Positions 8,236-13,957 of a stretch of DNA of 20,122 nt are shown in pieces; within the stretch, counting starts at the first letter, position 1, and every line of letters starts with the position of its first letter. The notes below the pieces were generated by a model. That model worked only from the letters and a program-made list of their open reading frames with translations. It was not told the DNA's origin and searched no databases. This DNA comes from a virus: the IMG/VR virus record IMGVR_UViG_3300025570_000153, positions 1 to 20,122 of that record. One strand, 5' to 3'. The translations under genes were made by a program, and so were the position numbers.

Positions 8236-9402
8236 TTATCGAATAGAGTATTTACCTACGTTTGGTTTACTCTTGACCATAGTAACGGCATAGCGTAAAG
8301 CATCAATTGCGTGATTGTTATTATCCATAGGTTTGTTAAGTAGGTAACCGTTCTTATCCTCTTGCCATTTGTAGCCGTTGAACTCTGATATTAGGTTTGT
8401 GCTTTTGGTTGTTACGCATAGCTTAAATCGTTTCAGTAGGTCTATCCCTATGTTAATTGAATCCCTACCCTTTACGCATGGTTTTACGTTGTACCCTAAG
8501 CGATATAGCTCTTCGATGGACTTAGGCTCTGAACTGTCTGCAAATACAACTCTTCGCTTATCAGTCCAGAAAGCATCCATTCGGTTAGCAATGTCAGAGT
8601 TAGTGAGTCCTCGTTCATATAGTAATTCGTTAAATATTAATTTATCTTCTAATTCGTAAACCTCTACCATAGAACTAGGGTCATTTGTATATCCAAAGTC
8701 TAAGCCAGTAGATATTAGCGTTGCCTCTTCCGGTACTTTGCTCATCATTTCAACTCTTGGGAATATGATAGACTTTGAGAAACCTCTTTCCCCTAATCCG
8801 TATATCTTCCAATAATCCTCGTCCGTTTCTCGTAGCCTTTCAATCTCCTTGACTAATTCATCTGGTAAGAATGGATTATCCTTGTACGTTGATTTAATGA
8901 ATGTACAATCTTCTCTGTTTAGTATCTTATCATATAACCAGTGATGTGTTTCAGATGGGTTATAGTCAATGTATATCTTTTCCTCTGTCCTTACCAGAAG
9001 CTGGAAGAAATCTTCCCAGGTTAATTCGTTTGCCTCGTTACAAAATAGATAGTGCCGTTTAGCACCTCTCTTCTTTTGTGGCTGATCTAAAGATATAAAC
9101 TCAAATGTATTGCCGTTAAGCGTATAGGTATGGTCTGACTTATTGTGCTTTGTTTCATCGTATAAGCCATGAGCATTAAGTATCTCAAAAAAGTCTTTCA
9201 TTACCGATAGCTTCAAACTGGGTAATGACTTCCTTACGATGCTGAACCTTTTACCAGTTTCCTCAAATGCCTTGACAATAAGAAGCTGACAAAGTGAGTA
9301 GGTTTTACCACTTCGCGTACCACCTTGATTAACTACCAGCTTTGTAGGTGCGTTGTAGTTCCTCTCAAATACGTTACTCGTCTGTATTTTTAGATTGGAC
9401 AA
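8236..9402 (-). CDS. terL: Terminase large subunit
   Basis: A 388-residue protein with the complete set of large-terminase motifs. Walker A is QGGTRSGKT (26-34), and Walker B with the catalytic acid is HYLFCNE (117-123). The nuclease part has GLDFGYTNDPSS (233-244, D235), VFADSSEP (286-293, D289) and HAIDALRYAV (364-373, D367), the usual three acidic residues. The length is on the short side for PBSX/Terminase_3-like enzymes but all motors and metal ligands are present. It packages DNA into the head with TerS. Its start overlaps the TerS gene by 29 nt. Downstream come a moron and tail genes instead of the expected portal. Confidence 0.95.
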   Translation of the reverse strand: MSNLKIQTSNVFERNYNAPTKLVVNQGGTRSGKTYSLCQLLIVKAFEETGKRFSIVRKSLPSLKLSVMKDFFEILNAHGLYDETKHNKSDHTYTLNGNTFEFISLDQPQKKRGAKRHYLFCNEANELTWEDFFQLLVRTEEKIYIDYNPSETHHWLYDKILNREDCTFIKSTYKDNPFLPDELVKEIERLRETDEDYWKIYGLGERGFSKSIIFPRVEMMSKVPEEATLISTGLDFGYTNDPSSMVEVYELEDKLIFNELLYERGLTNSDIANRMDAFWTDKRRVVFADSSEPKSIEELYRLGYNVKPCVKGRDSINIGIDLLKRFKLCVTTKSTNLISEFNGYKWQEDKNGYLLNKPMDNNNHAIDALRYAVTMVKSKPNVGKYSIR

Positions 9403-9733
9403 TCTCTATCTCTATTTTGTTAATCTTATCACCTTGCGTTGTTACATCTATCTGCTGACGTTCACTTAATCCAAGTTGTGTTTTAGCTGCGTGAATTACA
9501 ACGCTTGGTACTTTATCCTTTATACATTCGTAATATTTAGAGCGTATGAAATCATGCTCTATCTGTTCAATCTCTTTGACCTTATCAGCAAACTCTTCAT
9601 CCTCTTTGAGCCATTTGTAGTAATTAGTTCTTGATAGGTCTGTCATTTTTAAAGCCGTTGATACAATACCCAAAGATTTTTCTAACGCTTTGAGCATTCT
9701 ATCCTTTGCTACTTTTGTTCTATTTTGTTCCAT
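9374..9733 (-). CDS. terS: Terminase small subunit
   Basis: A 119-residue protein with an N-terminal helix-turn-helix (LGIVSTALKMTDLSRTNYYKWL, about 21-42), followed by a helical oligomerisation region (EEFADKVKEIEQIEHDFIRSKYY) and LGLSERQQIDVT, typical of small terminases of the phBC6A51-type helix-turn-helix group. It lies directly upstream of terL with a 29-nt overlap and overlaps the HNH gene by 14 nt. Its role is recognition of the packaging site and stimulation of TerL. The assignment is from HTH pattern, length and synteny. Confidence 0.85.
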   Translation of the reverse strand: MEQNRTKVAKDRMLKALEKSLGIVSTALKMTDLSRTNYYKWLKEDEEFADKVKEIEQIEHDFIRSKYYECIKDKVPSVVIHAAKTQLGLSERQQIDVTTQGDKINKIEIEIVQSKNTDE

Positions 9734-9983
9734 ATACTTCCATATATTTTAAGTGTATCTTCTTTAACATATCTTTTAAATCGGTTATATCTCCGTACTC
9801 AATATGACAACCTCTACACAATGCTTGTAAGTTTTCGATGTAGTCTTTAGTCTTACTCCCTCCCATTCCTCTGGCATCTATATGGTGAATGTCTGTTGCT
9901 GGATTATCACATACTTCGCAAGGGATAAAATCGCACCTATCAAAGCTAAAGTAATCTAGATATATTTTAGTGTGCTTTTTCAC
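9720..9983 (-). CDS. HNH endonuclease
   Basis: An 87-residue protein with a standard zinc-finger HNH core: C22-E-V-C25, then DIHHIDARGMGG (31-42, the catalytic H33/H34), YIENLQALC (49-57; N51) and CRGCH with C56 and C59. Such small HNH proteins beside TerS/TerL support DNA packaging in several phages by nicking or cleaving DNA with the terminase; this one is in that place. It overlaps the dioxygenase gene by four bases (ATGA) and TerS by 14 nt. It could be a homing nuclease, but the lack of flanking disruption and its tight coupling argue against that. Confidence 0.9.
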   Translation of the reverse strand: MKKHTKIYLDYFSFDRCDFIPCEVCDNPATDIHHIDARGMGGSKTKDYIENLQALCRGCHIEYGDITDLKDMLKKIHLKYMEVYGTK

Positions 9984-10762
9984 TTACAATTTTTAAAAGC
10001 CTTTAGAGGGTAAAATACTAAACTATTTCGGTAGCCATCTTTCTCAGTTGGTACAATAGGTGTTACTCCATGTACGTTTCTCCAAGCTGGATAAACTAAC
10101 ATAGAATTATCTCTACTATCTACTGTCGCTCCATAATCTGGTACAGTTGTGTTACCTCCAGTAGCATTTTCTTTTTTAGCGATTATTACATTTACGCATC
10201 CAACTAAGTTACCAGCGTCTCTGTGAAAAGGGGCTGATATATTATAATTTGAAATACTACTGGTAAACATCTTGCCAAATCTCCACTTAGCTGGTATATT
10301 ATCTTCTATAATTTTTACTTGCTCTTCGTATATTTTTGGTGCTATCTTTTTTATTAGTTCTTCACTTTCTTTACAAGCTAATAACATCGCCTTTACAAAG
10401 ATTTCTGCACTCTTTACTTTGTGTACGCTGCTCATTGTAGCATATGGTCTTCTCATGTGTGGCTTTGGTGGAACACCCCCTATAATAGTAGAATACTGTA
10501 ACACCTCTTTTTCTTTGTTATGCAACCCACTACTTCTTTTCATGACTGACTTTGGTACTCTTTTACTTCTGAGTTCTGTGTTAGCTATGTTTACATATTT
10601 GGATAGCTTCTCACTATGCTTAGAAATGTCTTTAATGTAAAACCCTACTACCTCTCCATCTTGAGTGAATAGTGTATCTTCTGTAATATTAGGCTCTATA
10701 TCTCCACATATATCGCCTATCTTTACACCATGCTCTAATTGTATTAACTCTACCTCTTTCAT
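9980..10762 (-). CDS. 2OG-Fe(II) dioxygenase, TET/JBP-like
   Basis: A 260-residue protein. The C-terminal half carries the double-stranded beta-helix signature: F179-H180-R-D182 (HxD), the GGN motif near 202-204, H231 (RNVHGV), and R245 (GYRNSLVFYPL), giving H180/D182/H231 as iron ligands and R245 to bind 2-oxoglutarate. Upstream, YSTIIGGVPPKPHMRRPY (90-107) and SSVH (111-114) resemble the N-terminal element I associate with phage TET/JBP-type oxygenases. These enzymes hydroxylate the methyl group of thymine or 5-methylcytosine in DNA. It is coupled by ATGA to the ParB-like gene and to the HNH gene, next to the terminase. No DNA methylase or glycosyltransferase is seen, so the substrate is unknown. 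A protein-hydroxylating relative is the main alternative. Confidence 0.75.
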   Translation of the reverse strand: MKEVELIQLEHGVKIGDICGDIEPNITEDTLFTQDGEVVGFYIKDISKHSEKLSKYVNIANTELRSKRVPKSVMKRSSGLHNKEKEVLQYSTIIGGVPPKPHMRRPYATMSSVHKVKSAEIFVKAMLLACKESEELIKKIAPKIYEEQVKIIEDNIPAKWRFGKMFTSSISNYNISAPFHRDAGNLVGCVNVIIAKKENATGGNTTVPDYGATVDSRDNSMLVYPAWRNVHGVTPIVPTEKDGYRNSLVFYPLKAFKNCK

Positions 10763-11331
10763 TTTTCTAAAATTTCAATTAGTAATCCACCAATGTATTT
10801 ACCCTCTGACCTTGCTTCCCTTACAAGTTCTTTAGCTTTTTCATAGTCATCTGCATTGAACTCAATTTGTATTGCACTCTTTACTCCATCTTTCAGAGAG
10901 CCGAGTTCATCAGATATATCTTCTTCATCCAATATAGAGTAATCTACATCATCATAGGTCTGACCGAACTCATACGGCTGGAATCCCCAATCCTTTAAAG
11001 CATCCATATCAAAATAATTAGCCAACATATCAAAGTCAAACTCTCCAGTATTTTTGTTTAGCCTTACGTTCAGCTCCATCTCTCCAGCTTCGGCAAGTTC
11101 TACCTCTACTGTTGGAATAGTTTTGTTCCCTAAGTCTGCCCAAACTTTACAACGCTGATGCCCTCCGATAATTACATCCCTACGCATAGGGTTTGAATTT
11201 ATTACAACTGGCTCAACACAACCGAAAGTCTTTAACGACTTCTTTAATTGTTTGTATTGCTTATCTGTCAGTTGTCTTGGATTGTACTCTGCTGGGTTTA
11301 AATCAGCAATTAATCTTTCTTTAATCTTCAT
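10759..11331 (-). CDS. ParB/Srx-like domain protein
   Basis: A 190-residue protein. The N-terminal 85 residues match the ParB-like N-terminal domain: LNPAEYNPRQLTDKQYKQL (11-29), FGCVEPVVIN (36-45) and VIIGGHQRCKVWADLG (53-68, with the GGHQR motif). Residues 85-190 are acidic and helical and lack an HTH, so it is not a full partitioning ParB. In phages this domain often accompanies DNA-modification enzymes, sometimes fused to a methylase; here it is translationally coupled to a dioxygenase. It may nick DNA or help the modification machinery choose sites, but that is inference. It overlaps the Cys-rich gene by 11 nt. Confidence 0.85.
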   Translation of the reverse strand: MKIKERLIADLNPAEYNPRQLTDKQYKQLKKSLKTFGCVEPVVINSNPMRRDVIIGGHQRCKVWADLGNKTIPTVEVELAEAGEMELNVRLNKNTGEFDFDMLANYFDMDALKDWGFQPYEFGQTYDDVDYSILDEEDISDELGSLKDGVKSAIQIEFNADDYEKAKELVREARSEGKYIGGLLIEILEK

Positions 11332-11695
11332 AACTCTCTAATAATTGTTTCAAATCTTTTACCATATCCCTAACGCATCCACCACATGATGATACGTTTT
11401 TTCTCATTCCGAATATCTCATTATATAAATTAGTAAGCCCTACGTTCTGCTCATGCGATACTTTAGTGTTCTCTAAGCTATTTACAAGCCGTCTAAGGAT
11501 AGATAACTGGTCTTGGGTTATATCCTTTTCCCTTTCCCATTTTCCGACTGGACAACGTGTAAAAGCAATAGCACCCTTTATCTTCATAAAACACCCACAT
11601 TTTTTACATTGAGCAACTGACTTGCGAAAATGGTTGCATTTCTTACAAATCTCCATTCGCTCGTTATATACCTTATTGCTTGTCTTTAACTTCAT
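11321..11695 (-). CDS. Cys-rich zinc-ribbon-like protein
   Basis: A 124-residue protein with two Cys clusters. C17-KK-C20 is followed by C30-KK-C33-G-C35 and then CPVGKW at 48-53, a treble-clef/zinc-ribbon type arrangement often seen in short phage proteins. A helical region (60-100) ends with C104-GG-C107. The number and spacing of cysteines suggest two metal sites. Its function is unknown; it is coupled to the sigma-like gene (23 nt overlap) and to the ParB-like gene (11 nt), so it belongs to this late-control/packaging operon. Binding of nucleic acid or of RNA polymerase is conceivable. Confidence 0.75.
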   Translation of the reverse strand: MKLKTSNKVYNERMEICKKCNHFRKSVAQCKKCGCFMKIKGAIAFTRCPVGKWEREKDITQDQLSILRRLVNSLENTKVSHEQNVGLTNLYNEIFGMRKNVSSCGGCVRDMVKDLKQLLESYED

Positions 11696-12200
11696 TCTTT
11701 ATATAGTTTCTTACGTTCTTGATGGTGTTAAATATAGACGTTGTACTTATGCTTGTGGATTCTGATAGACTTCTTATTGAGTGATCGGACTCGTAGTAAA
11801 CCTTAAACAATGTCTTGTCGTAAAAATGTAGGTCTTTCATTGCATCCTCTACCATTTGCAGACGTTCCTCAAATAGTATCTTATCTTGGATTGCCTCTTC
11901 GGTATTGTCGTGAGCTAAATCGTTGACTATTGCGTTGGCATCTTTAAGGTAGGAATGATGTTTCTTTTTAAATGGTGATGTGCTTCTAAGATATTGGTTG
12001 AGCATTACCCTTGCAACCCAATAGTTGAGATGACCATTATCGTAGATTGTTTGTAGCTTCTCCTGGTCGTATTCTAACATTATAACATAGACCTCTTGTG
12101 TTAGGTCTTGTGCATCTATGTCGTTACCCTTTGTAATCTTTAAGGCAATGTCATGTACTTTATCGTACTCCTTGCCTAGCAAATACTTTAATTCGCTCAT
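11673..12200 (-). CDS. Sigma-70-like RNA polymerase sigma factor
   Basis: A 175-residue protein with region 2-like sequence: NDIDAQDLTQEVYVIMLEY (26-44), LNYWVARVMLNQYLRS (58-73), then a basic turn SPFKKKHHS (75-83). The C-terminal part (residues 140-169) has an HTH-like SIRSLSESTSISTTSIFNTIK segment in the position of region 4, with an acidic linker between. The length is typical of ECF-type or phage sigma factors. Its place at the head of the terminase operon, after a terminator, suggests it directs host polymerase to late promoters. The start ATG at 12200 is supported by an A-rich AAACAGAAGAT leader. It could bind polymerase as an adaptor instead of acting as a full sigma. Confidence 0.8.
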   Translation of the reverse strand: MSELKYLLGKEYDKVHDIALKITKGNDIDAQDLTQEVYVIMLEYDQEKLQTIYDNGHLNYWVARVMLNQYLRSTSPFKKKHHSYLKDANAIVNDLAHDNTEEAIQDKILFEERLQMVEDAMKDLHFYDKTLFKVYYESDHSIRSLSESTSISTTSIFNTIKNVRNYIKNEVKDKQ

Positions 12201-12333
12201 ATCTTCTGTTTAGAGCCTTTTGCCCTATGTTGATTTTGTGATATATATATAAATAGCGTTCTATGACTTTTATTCCTTTACCTCTGCGTATCGCTTTGAG
12301 AATGATTCTATTTATTAATCCTTTTTGTATCAT
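12160..12333 (-). CDS. Possible small basic protein
   Basis: A 57-codon open frame starting MIQKGLINRI directly after the T-run of a terminator. It is very basic (many Lys and Arg) and overlaps the start of the sigma-like gene by 41 nt in another frame. It occupies the only longer gene-free stretch around here. Coding is uncertain because the overlap is larger than the norm in this genome, its composition could be accidental in AT-rich DNA, and no clear leader motif is present. If it is not coding, the interval 12201-12333 would be a long leader for the sigma gene. Confidence 0.35.
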   Translation of the reverse strand: MIQKGLINRIILKAIRRGKGIKVIERYLYIYHKINIGQKALNRRYERIKVFARQGVR

Positions 12334-12337
12334 AAGT

Positions 12338-12376
12338 AAAAAAAAGGTGGAATAAAGATTTCTCTCTACCCCACCT
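12338..12376 (-). terminator. Rho-independent terminator
   Basis: On the minus strand AGGTGGGGTA and TATTCCACCT form a 10-bp stem (two G-U pairs) around a 12-nt loop, followed by T8. It ends the operon of the MazG-like gene and separates it from the sigma/terminase operon. Confidence 0.8.
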
Positions 12377-12416
12377 CAAAACTAACTATGTGAAAACCTT
12401 ACATTGCTAATATACT

Positions 12417-12620
12417 TTATTTCTTAGCATTTTGTTCTCTTGTTAATAACTCCAATATTTTCTCTAGATAAACTGCTAAATCCATGGCCTCCTCTTGTGC
12501 GTGTTTTATCCAGTCAGCAGTAGATAAATCTGTTCTATCCATTGTAGTACCGTATTTCTTTTCACCTACCTCTGCTCTGTCTAGTATCTTTAGACATACT
12601 CTGTTTTCTACACTACTCAC
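12417..12620 (-). CDS. MazG-like / DUF550-like small protein
   Basis: A 67-residue protein. The central motif GEKKYGTTMDRTDLSTADWIKHAQEEAMDLAVYL (20-53 of the longer frame) fits a family of short phage proteins similar to the N-terminal domain of dATP/dGTP diphosphohydrolases: "KYGxTxDRxD...W..H...E..D...Y". The EEAMD acids could bind a metal as in MazG/dUTPase-like all-alpha NTP pyrophosphatases. The frame is open to a TTG at 12629, but a GTG at 12620 forms a GTGA overlap with the stop of the upstream gene, the coupling style used throughout, so I chose it. A role in nucleotide pool control is inferred. Confidence 0.7.
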   Translation of the reverse strand: MSSVENRVCLKILDRAEVGEKKYGTTMDRTDLSTADWIKHAQEEAMDLAVYLEKILELLTREQNAKK

Positions 12621-12742
12621 GAGCCACAATTTTCACAATCTGGATTATCTACTGAACAAGCATCTGGTTGCTCTCTATCGCTCATATCGTTTAGCCACGC
12701 ATCCCATGTAGTATCTACGTCTGTTTCTCTTTCTTTGCTCAT
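12617..12742 (-). CDS. Small acidic Cys-tailed protein
   Basis: A 41-residue protein, MSKERETDVDTTWDAW at the start and CSVDNPDCENCGS at the end. The frame extends upstream to 12850, but that part lies inside a tRNA and has no meaning as protein; the ATG at 12742 follows a TTTAAAACTAAACAA leader. The C-terminal three cysteines (CxxxxxxCxxC) could bind a metal. It starts 22 nt after the tRNA 3' end and its stop overlaps the following GTG start. Function unknown. Confidence 0.6.
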   Translation of the reverse strand: MSKERETDVDTTWDAWLNDMSDREQPDACSVDNPDCENCGS

Positions 12743-12763
12743 TTGTTTAGTTTTAAAGTTTAG

Positions 12764-12856
12764 CAGTAGGGGAACGATTCGAACGTTCATAGAGGCATTT
12801 CTGCTTTCTCTACCTCCGAGACAAGGAGGCGTGTCTGCCAGTTCCACCACCCTACT
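12764..12856 (-). tRNA. Type II tRNA with anticodon GUC, Leu-like body
   Basis: A complete 93-nt cloverleaf on the minus strand. The acceptor is AGTAGGG/CCCTACT (7 of 7 pairs), with discriminator G and no encoded CCA. The D arm is GTGGAACTGGCAGACAC, very close to bacterial tRNA-Leu. The anticodon arm is CCTCC, loop TTGTCTC, GGAGG, so positions 34-36 read GUC. A 24-nt variable region carries a 5-bp stem (TAGAG/CTCTA). The T arm is GAACG, TTCGAAT, CGTTC. GUC is the aspartate anticodon, and G2-C71, G10, G34, U35, C36, C38 and G73 match the known E. coli Asp identity bases, but Asp tRNAs are type I and do not have this D arm or a long variable arm. U37 is unusual. Identity is therefore uncertain: Asp, a mutated Leu, or (by long arm and G73) Ser. 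Confidence 0.85.
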
Positions 12857-12932
12857 TCGTAGTAAAGTACATACCTAATATGTACGTTATTGGTAATAAT
12901 ATTGCGACTGCGTAAATGTAATTTTCTGCCAT
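12852..12932 (-). CDS. 26-residue single-pass membrane peptide
   Basis: A 26-codon ORF starting MAENYIYAVAILLPITYIL and ending in MYFTTK. Nearly all of it is one hydrophobic helix. The ATG is preceded by an AAAACTAACT motif some 20 nt upstream. Its TAG stop lies within the first bases of the tRNA, so tRNA 5' processing would cut at the end of this reading frame. Short ORFs of this kind can be chance, but the hydrophobic helix, leader and position support it. Function unknown. Confidence 0.5.
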   Translation of the reverse strand: MAENYIYAVAILLPITYILGMYFTTK

Positions 12933-13057
12933 AGCTATAAATAGATTAAAGTTAGTTTTGTTTAAGTTGGGGAGTTCCCACGCTCCCCCTCTCAATCGCT
13001 GATTTATAAATCCTATTAAGATTTAAAATAGTTGCAGCACTCTAGTAGCTTACTCAC
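12933..13057 (-). other. Non-coding interval with GC-rich hairpin
   Basis: A gap between the 105-residue gene and the small membrane peptide. On the minus strand it contains the hairpin GGGGAG, loop CGTGGGAA, CTCCCC (12969-12988), followed by AACTTAAACAAAACTAAC. No T-run follows, so it is not a standard terminator. It may be a processing or stability element. Nothing else is recognised. Confidence 0.5.
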
Positions 13058-13375
13058 TTACTTCCCAAGCCTATCGGCTGGAAAATGTCTTAGCATCATA
13101 TCCGTATCAACTTTTTGCTCTTCTGGTCTTTCGTTTCCAGACCAATCGCACCTACCTTTTATAAATACATTTCTTAACTCTTGTATTATTAGGTCTTTAT
13201 GCTCGTGGTTTGATGCCTCCAATTCTTTTAATCTACTCTTATATACTTTCATAAGCAAATCTAAATTCTCTGCTCTGTCTATATAATGGTCTACTAAAAT
13301 CTTTACGTGACCAACTGGAAACTCACCTCTAGAATCTAAATAAGTTTTGCAGCTTGTATCAATCTTTACTTCCAT
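13058..13375 (-). CDS. Unknown protein, helical
   Basis: A 105-residue protein starting MEVKIDTSCKTYLDSRG. It has a predicted long helical middle (ILVDHYIDRAENLDLLMKVY and SRLKELEASNHEHKDLIIQE) that could form a coiled coil. It ends in charged PEEQKVDTDMMLRHFP. There is no known motif. It is the first gene after a TATATTTG promoter and its ATG follows the triple AAAACT leader. Its neighbours (VRR-NUC upstream; tRNA and MazG-like downstream) suggest an early accessory role. Confidence 0.7.
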   Translation of the reverse strand: MEVKIDTSCKTYLDSRGEFPVGHVKILVDHYIDRAENLDLLMKVYKSRLKELEASNHEHKDLIIQELRNVFIKGRCDWSGNERPEEQKVDTDMMLRHFPADRLGK

Positions 13376-13403
13376 AGTTTTAGTTTTAGTTTTGTCAAAT
13401 ATA
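13376..13403 (-). promoter_or_regulatory. Promoter -7 element plus repeated AAAACT leader
   Basis: On the minus strand TATATTTG (13396-13403) stands 20 nt before the ATG of the 105-residue gene. The intervening leader is ACAAAACTAAAACTAAAACT, three AAAACT units. No TTG is found at the usual -33 spacing, so the promoter may depend on another factor or may be weak. Confidence 0.6.
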
Positions 13404-13409
13404 AAAAAA

Positions 13410-13826
13410 TTATTCTAAATTGTAGTAATCATCAATACATTTTTTAGCATCATCGAAGCCAGTACATACCTTTGCCATATACCCTCGATCGTTTAATCTC
13501 TTAATCCAGTTCTTCTGCTTTTGACTTGCGTAATTACCTTTAACCTTTAACTCTATCGCTAGACCATGATACCCACCTCTAGCATCGTAGCAAAATACAT
13601 CTGGGAATCCAGCTACATATCCAGTCCTTTTGGCTTTCATTCTTTGAGAGTGATATTTTTGATATTGACCACCTAGAGAAGAACAGTATAATGCTTTCTT
13701 ATCCAACCGTAGGTATGTTATTACTGCCGTTTGCAGTTTGTCCTCTAATGCTTTCAATTCTGTTGCTTTATTACTTGGTAAAAATCTGCATCCAGTTCTC
13801 GTATTTCTTTTTGTATGTCTGTCCAA
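13410..13826 (-). CDS. VRR-NUC domain nuclease
   Basis: A 138-residue frame (138 from ATG 13826; about 115 if the TTG at 13757 is used). The core reads GYVAGFPDVF (69-78), GLAIELKVKG (88-97), and SQKQKNWIKRL (101-111), giving the PD-(D/E)xK triad D76, E92, K94 with a following Gln. This is the VRR-NUC family, structure-specific or recombination nucleases of phages and repair proteins; here it may resolve recombination or replication forks. The gene start is ambiguous. The ATG gives a 73-nt overlap with the preceding gene, while a TTG at 13757 overlaps its stop as TTGA, the typical coupling here, and puts the start right before the EDKLQTAV helix where family members usually begin. Confidence 0.85.
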   Translation of the reverse strand: MDRHTKRNTRTGCRFLPSNKATELKALEDKLQTAVITYLRLDKKALYCSSLGGQYQKYHSQRMKAKRTGYVAGFPDVFCYDARGGYHGLAIELKVKGNYASQKQKNWIKRLNDRGYMAKVCTGFDDAKKCIDDYYNLE

Positions 13827-13957
13827 GCCTTATTGAATTCTGATTTGGTTCTCAGGTCATGCTTACTCTTTGTTCCAAAGTTCGCTACGTTCCTTGCATT
13901 TTGTTCCAGTAGCTTGTCAATCTTTTTGCGTGTTCGCTTGTCTGTGTTGTACTTCAT
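13754..13957 (-). CDS. Small basic protein, unknown
   Basis: A 67-residue protein, MKYNTDKRTRKKIDKLLEQN at the start, basic N-terminal half and acidic middle (IQKEIRELDADF). Likely helical. It is linked by ATGA to the preceding 222-residue gene and overlaps the VRR-NUC frame. No motif recognised; nucleic acid binding by the basic segment is only a guess. Confidence 0.6.
   Translation of the reverse strand: MKYNTDKRTRKKIDKLLEQNARNVANFGTKSKHDLRTKSEFNKAWTDIQKEIRELDADFYQVIKQQN

Noticed and set aside
9720-9983. HNH gene as a homing endonuclease insertion
   Set aside because: It is coupled to both neighbours by small overlaps and sits in the usual packaging position, with no disrupted gene or intron around it.
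10759-11331. Plasmid-type partition system from the ParB-like gene
   Set aside because: There is no ParA neighbour and no HTH domain after the ParB-like part; the context is DNA modification and packaging.
12377-12384. TAGTTTTG on the minus strand as a promoter -7 element for the sigma operon
   Set aside because: It fits TAnnTTTG but has no TTG at 19 nt upstream, and the terminator at 12338-12376 lies just after it.
12377-12393. AAAACTAACTATG motif on the plus strand
   Set aside because: It is followed at once by TGA, so there is no plus-strand gene. It lies next to the terminator on the other strand and is taken as coincidence.
12743-12850. N-terminal extension of the Cys-tailed small protein (frame open from 12850)
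   Set aside because: This part is the tRNA read as protein; the leader motif and the ATG at 12742 mark the true start.
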